DNA from: an uncultured Rubripirellula sp. | GTDB taxonomy: Bacteria; Planctomycetota; Planctomycetia; Pirellulales; Pirellulaceae | Length of the DNA stretch: 64,000 bases | Direction: 5' to 3' | Assembly (NCBI GenBank): GCA_938045805.1 | Contig: CALIBL010000011.1 | Location: 124,001-188,000, forward strand | Shown: one piece after another, positions 36,194 to 46,219 of the stretch | How positions within the stretch are numbered: position 1 is the stretch's first letter | Layout of the letters: the number at the start of each line of letters is the position of its first letter | The notes under the pieces: model-generated | Told to the model about the DNA's origin: nothing | Seen by the model: the letters and a program-made list of their open reading frames with translations, nothing else | Databases searched by the model: none | Translations under genes and position numbers: made by a program

Positions 36194-38815
36194 ATGTACG
36201 AACGATTTACCGACCGCGCTAGAAAAGTCATGCAACTGGCTAATCAGGAAGCGCAACGTTTCAACCACGAATACATCGGGACCGAGCATATCCTCTTGGG
36301 GCTTGTCAAAGAGGGAAGTGGAGTAGCAGCAAATGTGCTGAAAAATCTCGAAGTCGATCTCAGAAAGATTCGTCTCGAAGTGGAAAAATTAGTACAGAGC
36401 GGGCCAGAAATGGTGACCGTTGGAAAACTGCCACAAACACCCCGAGCGAAGAAAGTCATCGAATATTCGATGGAGGAAGCTCGGAACCTAAATCACAGTT
36501 ACGTTGGCACCGAGCACATTCTTTTGGGGCTTCTCCGCGAACAAGAAGGTGTGGCCGCTCAAGTTCTCATGAATCTCGGCCTTAAATTGGAAGATGTTCG
36601 TGAAGAAGTTTTAAATTTGCTCGGTCACGGCCTTGAAGGGGCTGAAGTGGGAGAGCGTGGAGGACGCTCAGGTGAAAGTGAGAGTGGTGCTAGCTCAGGC
36701 AAAAGCAGCAAAAGTAAGACACCGGCTCTAGACAGTTTTGGTCGTGATCTAACAGAACTTGCGAAGAAGGGCGAATTGGACCCCGTCATCGGCCGAGCTC
36801 GAGAGATCGAACGCGCCATTCAGATTTTATGTCGTCGCACAAAAAACAATCCCGTCTTGCTCGGAGAAGCGGGTGTTGGGAAGACAGCAATCGTTGAAGG
36901 TTTTGCACAACGCGTCATCGAAGGTGATGTTCCGGAAATCCTTGCCGAAAAACGAATTGTTGTACTCGACCTCGCGATGATGGTTGCCGGCACCAAATAC
37001 CGCGGTCAATTCGAAGAACGCATCAAAGCTGTCATGACAGAAGTGCGACGCGTCAAAAACACGATCTTGTTCATCGATGAACTTCACACGCTCGTTGGAG
37101 CGGGTGGTGCTGAGGGTGCTATTGATGCAGCCAATGTTCTTAAACCAGCCCTTGCTCGTGGTGAAATTCAATGCATCGGTGCGACAACGCTTGATGAATA
37201 CCGGAAGTACATTGAAAAAGACAACGCCTTGGCTCGCCGATTCCAAGAGATCATGGTCGAACCTACTGGACAGGCCGAAACCATCGAAATTCTCAAAGGT
37301 TTGAGAGGTCGATACGAAGAACATCATCGTGTTCAGTTTACCGATGACGCTATCGTAGCGGCGGTAGAAATGAGTGAACGTTACATCACAGCGAGATGCC
37401 TTCCAGATAAAGCCATCGATGTAATTGACGAAGCTGGTGCTCGAGTCCGATTGAGAACCATGACTCGTCCGCCGGATCTAAAGGAAATTGATGAAGAAGT
37501 TGAAAAGTTGAACAAGGAAAAAGAAGAGGCGGTTGCAAACCAAGACTTCGAAAAGGCGGCAAACTTACGAGATCAAGCGGAAAAACTACGTAAAAAGAAG
37601 GATCAAATCACGCAAGATTGGCGAGACAAAAGTCAGCAAACTGACGGAGTTGTAGACGAAGAAATCATTGCTGAAGTAGTCAGCAAGATGACTGGGATCC
37701 CGCTCACACGTCTCTCAACAGAAGACAGTCTTCGCCTGATGAAAATGGAAGAAGAACTCCATAAGCGAGTGGTTAGCCAGAATACTGCCGTGACCGCAGT
37801 TTCAAAAGCTGTGAGACGCAGTCGTAGCGGTCTCAAAGACCCAAAAAGGCCAACTGGTTGTTTTATTTTTGCGGGCCCGACCGGAGTTGGTAAAACGCTT
37901 CTCGCAAAGTCCCTCGCCGAATACCTCTTTGGTGACTCCGATGCACTCGTTCATATTGATATGAGCGAATACATGGAAAAGCATAATGTCAGTCGCTTGA
38001 TTGGAGCGCCTCCAGGATTCGTTGGTTACGAAGAGGGTGGACAACTCACCGAAAAAATTCGCCGACGCCCCTATGCCGTCGTCTTGTTTGATGAAATTGA
38101 GAAGGCACACCCTGACGTCTTCAATATGATGCTCCAGGTCATGGAAGAGGGTCGACTTACCGATTCCTTTGGACGAAACATTGATTTTCGTAATACCATT
38201 CTAATCATGACTACCAATGCTGGGGCTGAAGCAATCAAAAACCAATCAGCATTTGGTTTCCAAAAGCCTGATGATGATGCTAGTTATGATTCCATGAAGC
38301 AGCGAGTCATGGATCAAATTGAAAGAGTATTCCGACCCGAATTCCTCAACCGTCTTGATGATACGATCATCTTCAGACACTTGACTAATCATGACCTTAA
38401 GGGCGTCATAGATTTCGAACTCGCCAAAGTTCGACAACGGCTATTGGAGCGTGGTCTTAATTTAGAGTTGACGGATCTTGCGAAGGAATTCTTGGTTAAG
38501 AGAGGGAGCAATCTGGATTATGGTGCTCGACCATTACGTCGCGCACTTGAGCAAAGAATTGAAGATCCTTTGAGTGAAGAATTACTCCGAGGAGCATTCG
38601 AAAACCACGATACGATTATTGTCGACGCGATTGCTGAAAACGAAGACGGAAAACAAGTTCCAACTTCTAAAGTATCAATCAAAGATGATGGTAAGATCGT
38701 CGGACCCAAAAACTCAAAAATCAAACTGGTAAGACTGGACTTCAAGGGAGAATCAAGAGGTCTTCCGCAAGAGGATCAAACCGTTACTGCTGGATCGGCC
38801 GAAGGTAGCGAATAG
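36194..38815 (+). CDS. clpC: ATP-dependent Clp protease ATP-binding subunit ClpC
   Basis: ClpC is a hexameric AAA+ unfoldase that feeds substrates to ClpP. The 873-residue protein contains two Clp N-repeats ([20 protein letters not shown] and [20 protein letters not shown]), a disordered linker near 160-175, AAA1 with [13 protein letters not shown] near 223 and Walker B ILFIDELH, a UVR-type coiled coil near 420-455 ([20 protein letters not shown]), and AAA2 with [13 protein letters not shown] near 561 and [12 protein letters not shown]. The GAR-type pore loop ([10 protein letters not shown]) is intact. The C-terminal 40 residues extend beyond the AAA2 lid. No mcsAB or ctsR genes are adjacent. 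Confidence 0.97.
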   Translation: MYERFTDRARKVMQLANQEAQRFNHEYIGTEHILLGLVKEGSGVAANVLKNLEVDLRKIRLEVEKLVQSGPEMVTVGKLPQTPRAKKVIEYSMEEARNLNHSYVGTEHILLGLLREQEGVAAQVLMNLGLKLEDVREEVLNLLGHGLEGAEVGERGGRSGESESGASSGKSSKSKTPALDSFGRDLTELAKKGELDPVIGRAREIERAIQILCRRTKNNPVLLGEAGVGKTAIVEGFAQRVIEGDVPEILAEKRIVVLDLAMMVAGTKYRGQFEERIKAVMTEVRRVKNTILFIDELHTLVGAGGAEGAIDAANVLKPALARGEIQCIGATTLDEYRKYIEKDNALARRFQEIMVEPTGQAETIEILKGLRGRYEEHHRVQFTDDAIVAAVEMSERYITARCLPDKAIDVIDEAGARVRLRTMTRPPDLKEIDEEVEKLNKEKEEAVANQDFEKAANLRDQAEKLRKKKDQITQDWRDKSQQTDGVVDEEIIAEVVSKMTGIPLTRLSTEDSLRLMKMEEELHKRVVSQNTAVTAVSKAVRRSRSGLKDPKRPTGCFIFAGPTGVGKTLLAKSLAEYLFGDSDALVHIDMSEYMEKHNVSRLIGAPPGFVGYEEGGQLTEKIRRRPYAVVLFDEIEKAHPDVFNMMLQVMEEGRLTDSFGRNIDFRNTILIMTTNAGAEAIKNQSAFGFQKPDDDASYDSMKQRVMDQIERVFRPEFLNRLDDTIIFRHLTNHDLKGVIDFELAKVRQRLLERGLNLELTDLAKEFLVKRGSNLDYGARPLRRALEQRIEDPLSEELLRGAFENHDTIIVDAIAENEDGKQVPTSKVSIKDDGKIVGPKNSKIKLVRLDFKGESRGLPQEDQTVTAGSAEGSE

Positions 38816-38845
38816 CTTTCGTCGATCTAGACTTCAAACTATATG

Positions 38846-38877
38846 AAAAAACCTGCTTTGAAGAGCAGGTTTTTTTT
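38846..38877. terminator. Bidirectional terminator between clpC and dnaN
   Basis: AAAAAACCTGCT, loop TTGAAG, AGCAGGT then TTTTTTT. The A-run before and T-run after the stem make it work in both directions, fitting the convergent clpC and dnaN genes. Confidence 0.9.
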
Positions 38878-38891
38878 GGCCATCATGAGCC

Positions 38892-40010
38892 TTATCGATC
38901 TCTAGCCATTGGCATGATAACGTAACCGTAACCATCGTCAGTCAGAAGTAATGCTGGTGAGGAACCGGATTCGATTTCCATCACAAAGCTAAGCTCGTTA
39001 TCAAGTACCTTGCAGAAATCCGCCACATATCGATGGTCCAGTGTCAAAGTGATAGGTTCTCCATCGTAAGAGATTGGTAACTCAATCTGTGACTCACCGA
39101 TCTCAGCCGTATTGGCCTCCATTTTCAATGTTCCATCGGCGAACGTGAAGTCGATTCCGCGACTGTCGTGATCTGTGACAATCGCGGCTTGTCGCAAGGC
39201 TGAGTAGAGTGGCCCCACTGTCATGTCGATCTGGACTGCATTTTCACGCTGCGGGAATACTTGTCGCCAATTTGGATAACGCCCCTCCACTAACCGAGAA
39301 TAAATGACACCACGGGGTGTGCGGACGAGAAGGTCATTGTTCCGAGCAGCCACATCCACCGATTCATCTCGATCGTTCAAAGCACGTTCAATCAGCTGAA
39401 TGGCACGCGTTGGAACAATCGTGCTTGAGCCACTCGTTTGATGCTCACCAATTGCCTGACCCAGTCCTTCCATGCGAGCGAGACGACGGCCATCGGTTCC
39501 GACAGCAATTACTTTTTCGCTCTCTAATTCGAGCAGAACACCGCCCAAAGCAAAACGACTGCTCTCAGAATCGGTAGCAAATACAGTTCGCTTGACCATC
39601 TCTCGAAATAGACGCGTCGGAATCACGTGATACTTATCTTCATCGAATCCGCTGACGCTGGGAAACTCGTCAGGGTTACTACCTGGTAAACGAAATTTAC
39701 TGCGTGTACCACTGATCCGAATTCCTGACTGATCGGTTTCGATAGTTAATGTAGGATCAGTGCTTTCACGAAGAATCGCCATCGTCCTCTGAACAGGTAA
39801 TAATGCGGTCCCTTCGGTTTCAACCTCAATACCCTCCTCAACGTCCAATCGGATACCGACTTCCATATCAGTGGCGGTTAAGACAATTCGACCGTTAGCA
39901 GCGACCAACTTCACGTTCATCAGAATCTCTTTTGGAGATCTGGTTGGAGCGATGCTTGCAGCGAGAGTAAAAGCGTTTGTCAGCGATTCGCGTTGGCAAA
40001 TGATTTTCAT
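38892..40010 (-). CDS. dnaN: DNA polymerase III beta subunit (sliding clamp)
   Basis: DnaN forms the ring that holds the replicative polymerase on DNA. The 372-residue length is standard. It begins MKIICQRESLTNAFTLAASI and shows the three-domain clamp layout, with FRLPGSNPDEFPSVSGFDED near 110-125, RFALGGVLLE and AVGTDGRRLARME near 150-175, and a C-terminal MEANTAEIGESQIELPI. The last residues (GYVIMPMARDR) match the clamp C-terminus PM-x. It follows dnaA across a 444-bp AT-rich gap containing a perfect DnaA box. Confidence 0.98.
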   Translation of the reverse strand: MKIICQRESLTNAFTLAASIAPTRSPKEILMNVKLVAANGRIVLTATDMEVGIRLDVEEGIEVETEGTALLPVQRTMAILRESTDPTLTIETDQSGIRISGTRSKFRLPGSNPDEFPSVSGFDEDKYHVIPTRLFREMVKRTVFATDSESSRFALGGVLLELESEKVIAVGTDGRRLARMEGLGQAIGEHQTSGSSTIVPTRAIQLIERALNDRDESVDVAARNNDLLVRTPRGVIYSRLVEGRYPNWRQVFPQRENAVQIDMTVGPLYSALRQAAIVTDHDSRGIDFTFADGTLKMEANTAEIGESQIELPISYDGEPITLTLDHRYVADFCKVLDNELSFVMEIESGSSPALLLTDDGYGYVIMPMARDR

Positions 40011-40454
40011 GTAATTGGAAACAATTGCGTGTGGTCACCAAAGTTAAATTCAACTAAGCAATAGTATGACGGTGCTCAGTCGATGAAGGCACCCGTCTAA
40101 TACATCTTTTTGTGTAGAGTGCTGAGTGTTATTTATTGATTTAGTAAATTTATTTATCGTCTTCTTCGTAATGGAAAACATAAAAGTGTTAGTGTTGATC
40201 TGATTCGCTTCCTAAGTCGTTATGTGTTTTGAATTTACGACTAATTAACGTGAGTGGAAAACAGGTTGAAAAAGTAATTACTTGCGTTTTAAATCGCTCA
40301 GATTTCAGACGAATTACATCATCAATGAAGACACGCAGGAATAACCTGTGGTGGTTCTTAAGACCGGTGAACAGGTAATCAACATGTTATCCACACAAGA
40401 ATTTTTTCCTGTTTTGTCCATGGAGATCGAAATTAGAGTGAATGATAAATGAAA
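40011..40454. other. oriC: Candidate replication origin between dnaA and dnaN
   Basis: This 444-bp gap between dnaA and dnaN has no ORF. It is visibly AT-rich around 40120-40330, for example TTATTTATTGATTTAGTAAA, which could serve as the unwinding element. One perfect DnaA box TTATCCACA lies at 40387-40395. Weaker partial matches such as AGTGGAAAAC are present but do not meet a one-mismatch rule. A single perfect box is fewer than in well-studied origins. The gene context is the classic bacterial one, but planctomycete origins are not well charted. Confidence 0.45.
40387..40395 (+). promoter_or_regulatory. DnaA box TTATCCACA
   Basis: This is an exact match to the TTATNCACA consensus, 60 bases past the stop codon of dnaA and about 375 bases before dnaN. 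It may act in initiation or in control of dnaN transcription. Confidence 0.75.
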
Positions 40455-41621
40455 TTACTGACGCAATTGATCGGTTAGTTGGCGTTTAATAGTTTCCAGC
40501 GCGTCCGAAAGTTGGGAATCTTCTCGTAGACGGTTTTCGGTGGACCGCAACGCATGAAGCACTGTAGTGTGATCTCTCCCGCCAAAGTAGTTACCGATTT
40601 GTAGCATGGTTTGATCCGTTAGCTGACGAGCAACAAGCATTGCAAGCGAACGAGCACGAACTAAGGTCTGTTTGCGGGAATGGCTACGTAGTTCGGATCG
40701 TTTGAGTTTGAAGTGTTTAGCGACAACCGCATTGATTCGATTTAATGAAAGATCGCGTTGTCTCGAGCTCGATTCGATAGCATATTCTAAAGCGTCTAGC
40801 TCCGGCTCAGATTGATTCGTCGTACACCAAAGTTTGATAGACCGAATGACTGCTTCTAGGCTCCGAACGGGTATTTCAGAGTCTAAGCGTGTAAGTAATA
40901 CTCGAGAAAAATCTTTTGAAGCATCGACGTCATGTTTGATCATTAGCTCTGTAATGATTTGTTTTTTCGCATCGTAACCAGGTAATGTCAGAGGAAGGCT
41001 CAGTCCCCCAACGCATCGGCTACAGAAATCGGCTTTGAATCCTTGAACATCATGCGGCCGTGAATGACTTGTTAATAATGTGGGTTTCTCGGTAAGTGTT
41101 CTGGCTTCCAGACGCAAGGATAGTTCTTGTTGCGAACTCACTTTGTCTTGTAGGTGGTGCAAATCTTCGACAATCCACACCGACGCTCGGTTGATTTTAT
41201 CACGCATCGTTTGTAGCACGTCAGCAGCGACATTTTCTGTGTACTCACGATGAAAATCGTTGGCAGTGGTGTAAAGGACATCGATTGTCGGATGATCACT
41301 CTGTTCGTTACTCACTTTTTCATCAGCAAATTGAGCAGGCTTAGTAGCTCTAAACTGGCAGATTTGTGCTGCTAGATGGATCACGATGGAAGTCTTTCCC
41401 GAACCGGAGGGTCCTGTTATCAGAATCGGGTTACCATCGGGTAGCACACGAGAAATGGATTGACTCACAAATGTTGTTAGTCGGTTTTCCTCACCGGTGA
41501 TGAAGTAAGGTAATATCGGAAGAGTTCTGGGTACATCACGGCGACGAATCCAATCCAGAGGCCGTTCTAAAGCAAGTGAAGTCAGTCGCTGTGAAGGTAT
41601 GTTAGCTGGTTTTGTCATCAA
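40455..41621 (-). CDS. dnaA: Chromosomal replication initiator DnaA, short divergent form
   Basis: DnaA binds origin boxes and opens the duplex. This 388-residue protein is clearly DnaA at the C-terminus: domain IV has GNYFGGRDHTTVLHALRSTENRL, the DNA-binding helix-turn-helix. The AAA+ domain has Walker A ILITGPSGSGKTS (residues 67-78) and Walker B VWIVEDLHHLQ, where the usual Asp-Asp is Glu-Asp. The arginine region reads DFCSRCVGG. Domain I, which loads DnaB helicase, and the linker are missing, because Walker A begins at residue 70 rather than near 150-172. The paired dnaN and the DnaA box support the assignment. Shortness may be real in this lineage rather than a broken gene, as the frame is intact. 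Confidence 0.88.
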   Translation of the reverse strand: MMTKPANIPSQRLTSLALERPLDWIRRRDVPRTLPILPYFITGEENRLTTFVSQSISRVLPDGNPILITGPSGSGKTSIVIHLAAQICQFRATKPAQFADEKVSNEQSDHPTIDVLYTTANDFHREYTENVAADVLQTMRDKINRASVWIVEDLHHLQDKVSSQQELSLRLEARTLTEKPTLLTSHSRPHDVQGFKADFCSRCVGGLSLPLTLPGYDAKKQIITELMIKHDVDASKDFSRVLLTRLDSEIPVRSLEAVIRSIKLWCTTNQSEPELDALEYAIESSSRQRDLSLNRINAVVAKHFKLKRSELRSHSRKQTLVRARSLAMLVARQLTDQTMLQIGNYFGGRDHTTVLHALRSTENRLREDSQLSDALETIKRQLTDQLRQ

Positions 41622-41710
41622 ACCACCTACGTCAAATCAGGGGTGTCGTCGCTTGTACCTGCTCTACTAGCTTACGTATTACAGTCATTTAAGACGACAA
41701 ATAAAACAAG

Positions 41711-41719
41711 TTTTCCACA
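41711..41719 (+). promoter_or_regulatory. Near-consensus DnaA box upstream of dnaA
   Basis: TTTTCCACA differs at one base from TTATCCACA. It lies in the 102-bp gap between dnaA and the cysteine desulfurase gene, where dnaA autoregulation would be expected. Confidence 0.45.
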
Positions 41720-41723
41720 AAAT

Positions 41724-42872
41724 TTATCGACGTAAACGTCTGTAAACACGGGAGATACGTTCAGTCGAATCCTCAATTTCAGACGAAGTGGAAAACTTTG
41801 ATACAGCGAATCGAATTGCAGAATCGATTTCTAATTTGGGACGTGACATCGCGCTTAAAACGTGACTCGGTGGACTACTTCCGCTGCTACAGGCTGATCC
41901 GCTGCTGCAAGCTATTCCTTCCAGGTCAAGCGCCATTAACATCGACTGTCGATCTGCACCAACAAAAGAAATACAGCTCGTTCCCGGTAATCGTTCTGCC
42001 GTAGCACCTTGGATTACCAGATCTGGAAACCGCTCAAGAAGTGAATGTTCAAGTTGATTACGTAAGGTTTGGCAGTGCTGCGCTGTCTGTTCCAATGATC
42101 CACAAGCAATCGTAAGTGCGTGCCCCATCCCAGCAATTAATGCCACGGGCTCTGTTCCGGGCCGAGTTTCAAGTTGCTGCTCGCCCCCAAACATGATGGG
42201 ATTAATTGAGTGACCTCCAGAAATCCAAGCTGCTCCGATACCAGAAGGACCATGGAATTTGTGAGCCGAAAAGGCGATCGAAGTTAGATTTAGATTACTC
42301 AAATTTAAACGGATTTTACCAACACATTGAGTGGCATCGACGTGGACTTTTGCATGGGCTTCTTCGCACATGAGCGAAATCTTCTCGATGGGCTGCAGAA
42401 TCCCCGTTTCGTTATTAGCCCACATGGTAGAAACCAGAGTGGAAGTATTCCGAGAAGCACTGAGCAGAAATTCTAGGTGCTCAAGGCAGATAGTCCCTGC
42501 CTTGGTAGCTTCAAGCCATGAAACGCTCTTACCGTTTCTTTCTAGCCATTTTCCCACTTCAAGGACACTCGGGTGTTCGATCCGGCTAATGATGTAATGT
42601 TGAATTTGGGATAAGCCTTGAACAACTAGATTATTTGCCTCTGTCCCGCTCCCAGTAAAGATCAGTCGATCGCCGCCCGGCTGATCAAGTACCGAACCGA
42701 GACAATGACCAATTTGCTCAGTAGTACGTTCAACAGAATACCTCGCAGATCGACCACGATGATGAAGACTCGAAGGATTTGCTGGGCCTTCCGATAGGGC
42801 GCTCTGCAAGCACTCGATCACGCTGGGATCTACTTGCGTGGTTGCCGCATTATCGAGGTAGATTGGAATCAC
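41724..42872 (-). CDS. Cysteine desulfurase (NifS/IscS class)
   Basis: This 382-residue PLP enzyme moves sulfur from cysteine to its own active-site cysteine for Fe-S clusters and tRNA thiolation. It starts PIYLDNAATTQVDPSV. The PLP lysine is in FSAHKFHGPSGIG near residue 197. The PLP phosphate contacts are in TGSGTEANNLVVQG near 73. The catalytic cysteine loop is ACSSGSACSSGSSPPSHVL near 325, the longer loop of the IscS/NifS class. The repeated CSSGS gives two candidate cysteines. It sits directly before dnaA. A natural link is sulfur supply for MnmA. Confidence 0.93.
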   Translation of the reverse strand: MIPIYLDNAATTQVDPSVIECLQSALSEGPANPSSLHHRGRSARYSVERTTEQIGHCLGSVLDQPGGDRLIFTGSGTEANNLVVQGLSQIQHYIISRIEHPSVLEVGKWLERNGKSVSWLEATKAGTICLEHLEFLLSASRNTSTLVSTMWANNETGILQPIEKISLMCEEAHAKVHVDATQCVGKIRLNLSNLNLTSIAFSAHKFHGPSGIGAAWISGGHSINPIMFGGEQQLETRPGTEPVALIAGMGHALTIACGSLEQTAQHCQTLRNQLEHSLLERFPDLVIQGATAERLPGTSCISFVGADRQSMLMALDLEGIACSSGSACSSGSSPPSHVLSAMSRPKLEIDSAIRFAVSKFSTSSEIEDSTERISRVYRRLRR

Positions 42873-42944
42873 GTTTCGTCTGTGTCACGAGGAAATTATT
42901 AGCAGGGCACGCACGTCTTCAATTTTAAACGGATGGTTCCACTC

Positions 42945-43619
42945 TCATTGAAAATCAATCGATGGGAATAGTAGAGATGCTCTGTTCTTGATCTCTTCCA
43001 CAACTTCCGGTTTATTTTGGCGTTCGAACGAATCAATTAAACGAAGATATTCTGATTCAAGCTGCACAAGAATTGCGTCTTCAAACTCTTCATCGGGATC
43101 CCCAGTTTGTGCGATTTCGAGAATGGGTGGGATGAATAAATAGAGTTCGTTGATCGCTAGTTTTTGAATGATTGGCCACAGATATCGAGCTTTACTAGGA
43201 TTTTTTTTCGTCCACGTGTTCCAGTACGATGCATCTTCCTGCTGAATGGACAGCGGAGTGAGTAATAATTCAGCGTCAGCATAAGTGGTCCCGCTAAGTC
43301 CCCTCGAAAGGGACACCAAGTCCCACCGCGGGGTAGACTTCGAGGGACGTTTAAAATAACCACCGGTGCGTAAGAACTGTAAACAATTGTTAGTCACTTT
43401 TTCACGCCGAATCGGTGTGATTTGCTGCTCAATGACGGGGATCTCGTAAAAGTGGAAGCTCCGCTGTTCGAGGTGCGTCGGAGAAAACTCGATGCCTGAG
43501 ACGCTCCCCTGAATCAGAATTAAAGCTGCTAGAACCAATGCTACGACAACCGACGCAATTACCGACACCCAGATGCGGATAAACCAGCCGGATCGTGATT
43601 TTTTCTCACTAGATTCCAT
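42945..43619 (-). CDS. Single-pass membrane protein, unknown
   Basis: This 224-residue protein has one N-terminal membrane helix (IWVSVIASVVVALVLAALILIQG, residues about 16-38) and an extracytoplasmic domain rich in charged and aromatic residues. No family motif is recognised. It is divergent from scpB across a 150-bp gap and upstream of the desulfurase gene on the same strand. Confidence 0.65.
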   Translation of the reverse strand: MESSEKKSRSGWFIRIWVSVIASVVVALVLAALILIQGSVSGIEFSPTHLEQRSFHFYEIPVIEQQITPIRREKVTNNCLQFLRTGGYFKRPSKSTPRWDLVSLSRGLSGTTYADAELLLTPLSIQQEDASYWNTWTKKNPSKARYLWPIIQKLAINELYLFIPPILEIAQTGDPDEEFEDAILVQLESEYLRLIDSFERQNKPEVVEEIKNRASLLFPSIDFQ

Positions 43620-43769
43620 GTCGTTATTCTGATTATCAGTAGATTATTCTGGTGCAGTAAAAATGAGGTATGAATACCTTTGGTGATAGATTCCACTGTA
43701 ATCTCTACAAAACTGCAGATGAAATAGACAAAATCAACCTGGGGTGGGTGACCACCTGAGGGCACTCTA

Positions 43770-44945
43770 ATGGATCAAGCTCATTCCCTCACGAAACGCG
43801 GTTTCAGCGCCTCGATTCGATCCGACTTGTGCCAGCCGTACCCTAGGGGCTGGGCTTATCAATTAAAGATTCAGACAAATTTTTTAAGAAAACTAAATAA
43901 CTTCGCGACTGACACTGAATCAGAGGATGCGACGGAGACGACACACATTGTGTCGAGTGACGAACCACTAGATCCGCGATTAGCCAGATTACGCACTGAA
44001 GCGATTTTGCTACTTTCGAAAACGGCTCTCAGCCCGAGAAAACTGGCTCAACTGGCTCACTTGGCGGACGCTACGCAGGCTCGTACACTTGTTCGCGAAC
44101 TTAACCAAACTTATGAGCTGAATCGCAGAGCTATTAGAATTGAACAGGTCGCAGGCGGCTATCGGATGTTCACTCATCCCAGTCTGGCACCTTGGTTGAC
44201 TCGATTAGGCCATTTGCCACCTACCGTACGAATTTCAACTCCGATGATGGAAACGTTGGCTGTGGTCGCTTACCATCAACCTGTTTCGCGAGCCAAAGCA
44301 GAGTCGGTTCGTGGAGTCGGTTGCGGCGAGATATTGCGTCAACTTATGGAACGTGATTTGGTTCGAATCGTTGGGCGAAGTGAGGAACTGGGGCGACCCT
44401 ATCTCTACGGAACCACTAAAAAATTTTTGCAGCTTTTTGGATTGCGGAGCATCGAATCTTTGCCACCAATTCAGGTGGAAGCGTTGCAAGACGATCCGAT
44501 TGAAGATTCACTAGAAGAAGATACATCGACACCCAAGAAGGAGCTTGTCGTGAGTACTACTGTCGAGCCGGTTCTCGCTGAGACTGATTTAGCAGTCGTT
44601 GATCCAATTGAGGGCAACAACGTCACCTCCAAAGAAGTAGATATTGACTGTTCTCCAAAGTCTCAACTGGAAGACGAAGAGAACGAGTACTACGACGACG
44701 ACGATGAAGAAGAAGGTGAAGATGAATGGTCAAGTAACGATGACGATGACGACGAGGACTGGGATGATGACGACCTCGATGAAGACGATGACGAGTCAGA
44801 AGAAGACCTCGACGAAGAAACTTGGGAAGAAGTCGATGATTCTGATGATGATGAAGAAGATTGGGGCGACGACGATGACGACGACGACTGGGATGAAGAC
44901 TCAGACGATGGCGACGATGAAGACGACGATGAAGATTGGGACTAA
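43770..44945 (+). CDS. scpB: ScpB-like condensin subunit with long acidic tail
   Basis: ScpB is the winged-helix kite subunit of the SMC-ScpAB complex that compacts chromosomes. Residues of about 68-235 are ScpB: ARLRTEAILLLSKTALSPRKLAQLAHLAD, IRIEQVAGGYRMFTHP, METLAVVAYHQPVSRAKAESVRGV and LGRPYLYGTTKKFLQLFGLRSIESLPPI. From about residue 301 the last 91 residues are almost pure Asp and Glu with a few Trp and Ser (EDEENEYYDDDDEEEGEDEW and so on), which standard ScpB lacks. No scpA or smc gene is nearby. The N-terminal 60 residues before the core are also unusual, and the start could be later. The stop overlaps the hemA stop by four bases. Confidence 0.85.
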   Translation: MDQAHSLTKRGFSASIRSDLCQPYPRGWAYQLKIQTNFLRKLNNFATDTESEDATETTHIVSSDEPLDPRLARLRTEAILLLSKTALSPRKLAQLAHLADATQARTLVRELNQTYELNRRAIRIEQVAGGYRMFTHPSLAPWLTRLGHLPPTVRISTPMMETLAVVAYHQPVSRAKAESVRGVGCGEILRQLMERDLVRIVGRSEELGRPYLYGTTKKFLQLFGLRSIESLPPIQVEALQDDPIEDSLEEDTSTPKKELVVSTTVEPVLAETDLAVVDPIEGNNVTSKEVDIDCSPKSQLEDEENEYYDDDDEEEGEDEWSSNDDDDDEDWDDDDLDEDDDESEEDLDEETWEEVDDSDDDEEDWGDDDDDDDWDEDSDDGDDEDDDEDWD

Positions 44946-46219
44946 TCTCCCAAATTGAAAAGCTGCCTAAGCGCTTCTAACAAGCCTTTGCTGTGTCCCT
45001 CGGCAGCGTCGCTTCTCACTGATGCTAACGGGGGATGGAGTAACTTGTTAATCAGTCGATCAAATGATTTTTCAATCTCCTTACACGTTGCTGCATCATC
45101 TTCTTTGAGTTGCAATTTATTCTTTAGACGATCGAGCTCATCTTGTTTGAGCTCATGTGCTTGCTCTCTAAGTCTTTGGATCACGGGACCCGTTGCACGG
45201 TGATTCAATGCCTGCATGAATTTTGCAGTTTCTTCCGCAATGATTTTTTTGGCTTTTGGCCATTCTTTTTCTCGCTCACGTTGATTCCGCTCACAAGCAC
45301 TCCGCAGGTCATCGATTCCGTATAGGTAGACGTTCGCAAGCTCGCCGATACGTGGATCAAAGTCTCGTGGAACCGCGAGATCCAGAATTAGCAGTAGCCG
45401 ATGACCGCGTCTGGAGTGCACAGGCAAGAACGTCTCCAGGTCGAGAATAGGCTCTGTTGCCGATGTGGTTCCGATCACCAAATCCGCATCCATCATCTGA
45501 CGATCTAATGAATCCCATAGATCGCTCGTAGCATCGAAACTCGCAGCAACGCGAAGAGCGCGATCGTAGTTTCTATTGATGACACAAATATTGCTCGCTC
45601 CAGCTTGCTTCAGATAACGGAGCGTTTCCTGGCCCATTTCACCAGCGCCACACAAAACAATCCGTTTATCACCGAGATGATCGAAGATTTCAGTCGCGAC
45701 CTCGCCAACGGCGACACTTGGCACACTCACTCTTCTACGATGGATATCGGTTTCTTGTTGCACACGCTTTGCAGCATGATTTGCCGCTTGAAAAACACCG
45801 TGTGTCAGTGGTCCTACGGAATCCCAATTGCATGCTAGGTCATATGCTTGCTTTACCTGTGAAAGTATCTGAGCCTCACCAACGACCATGCTGTCTAAAC
45901 TTGAGGCAACCGTAAATAGGTGTTCCACCGCTTCGTTGCCGGATCGGTAGATCATCTGATCGATCACTTCATCAACCGATAAGCCTTGCTGCTGAGCTAA
46001 GAAGGTTGCAACGGAGGTCCTATCCACGACCGAATCGTTATCCGAAGTGGTATATAACTCAACCCGATTGCACGTGCTTAGCAACACAATCTCTGCGGTC
46101 GGGAATTGTTGTCGAAAAAGACCTAATGCATTACCCGCTTCCTCAGGTGTGAATGAAATCTTTTCTCGGAACTCCACCCCAGCATCATGGTGACTACAGC
46201 CAATCATTTGCAATTTCAT
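44942..46219 (-). CDS. hemA: Glutamyl-tRNA reductase
   Basis: HemA reduces glutamyl-tRNA to glutamate-1-semialdehyde with NADPH, the first step of the C5 route to haem. The 425-residue length is normal. The catalytic cysteine is C50 in LSTCNRVELYT. GEAQILSQVKQAY near 114 is a conserved structural motif. The NADPH-binding Rossmann motif is VLCGAGEMGQETLRYL near 189, and the C-terminal dimerisation helix ends in KLLHPPLASVR. The gene follows a CcsA/HemX-like gene with an ATGA overlap. Confidence 0.97.
   Translation of the reverse strand: MKLQMIGCSHHDAGVEFREKISFTPEEAGNALGLFRQQFPTAEIVLLSTCNRVELYTTSDNDSVVDRTSVATFLAQQQGLSVDEVIDQMIYRSGNEAVEHLFTVASSLDSMVVGEAQILSQVKQAYDLACNWDSVGPLTHGVFQAANHAAKRVQQETDIHRRRVSVPSVAVGEVATEIFDHLGDKRIVLCGAGEMGQETLRYLKQAGASNICVINRNYDRALRVAASFDATSDLWDSLDRQMMDADLVIGTTSATEPILDLETFLPVHSRRGHRLLLILDLAVPRDFDPRIGELANVYLYGIDDLRSACERNQREREKEWPKAKKIIAEETAKFMQALNHRATGPVIQRLREQAHELKQDELDRLKNKLQLKEDDAATCKEIEKSFDRLINKLLHPPLASVRSDAAEGHSKGLLEALRQLFNLGD

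Noticed and set aside
35734-36231. Reverse 165-aa ORF across the clpC upstream region
   Set aside because: It overlaps the clpC start, shows no domain, and has no obvious Shine-Dalgarno.
40090-40300. Extra DnaA boxes in the candidate origin (TGTGTAGAG, AGTGGAAAA)
   Set aside because: They differ from the consensus at two or more positions, so I did not count them.
44644-44958. Plus-strand 104-aa ORF rich in Met, Thr and Lys
   Set aside because: It is the +1 frame shadow of the GAY-rich codons for the acidic tail of ScpB; low complexity comes from the tail DNA.
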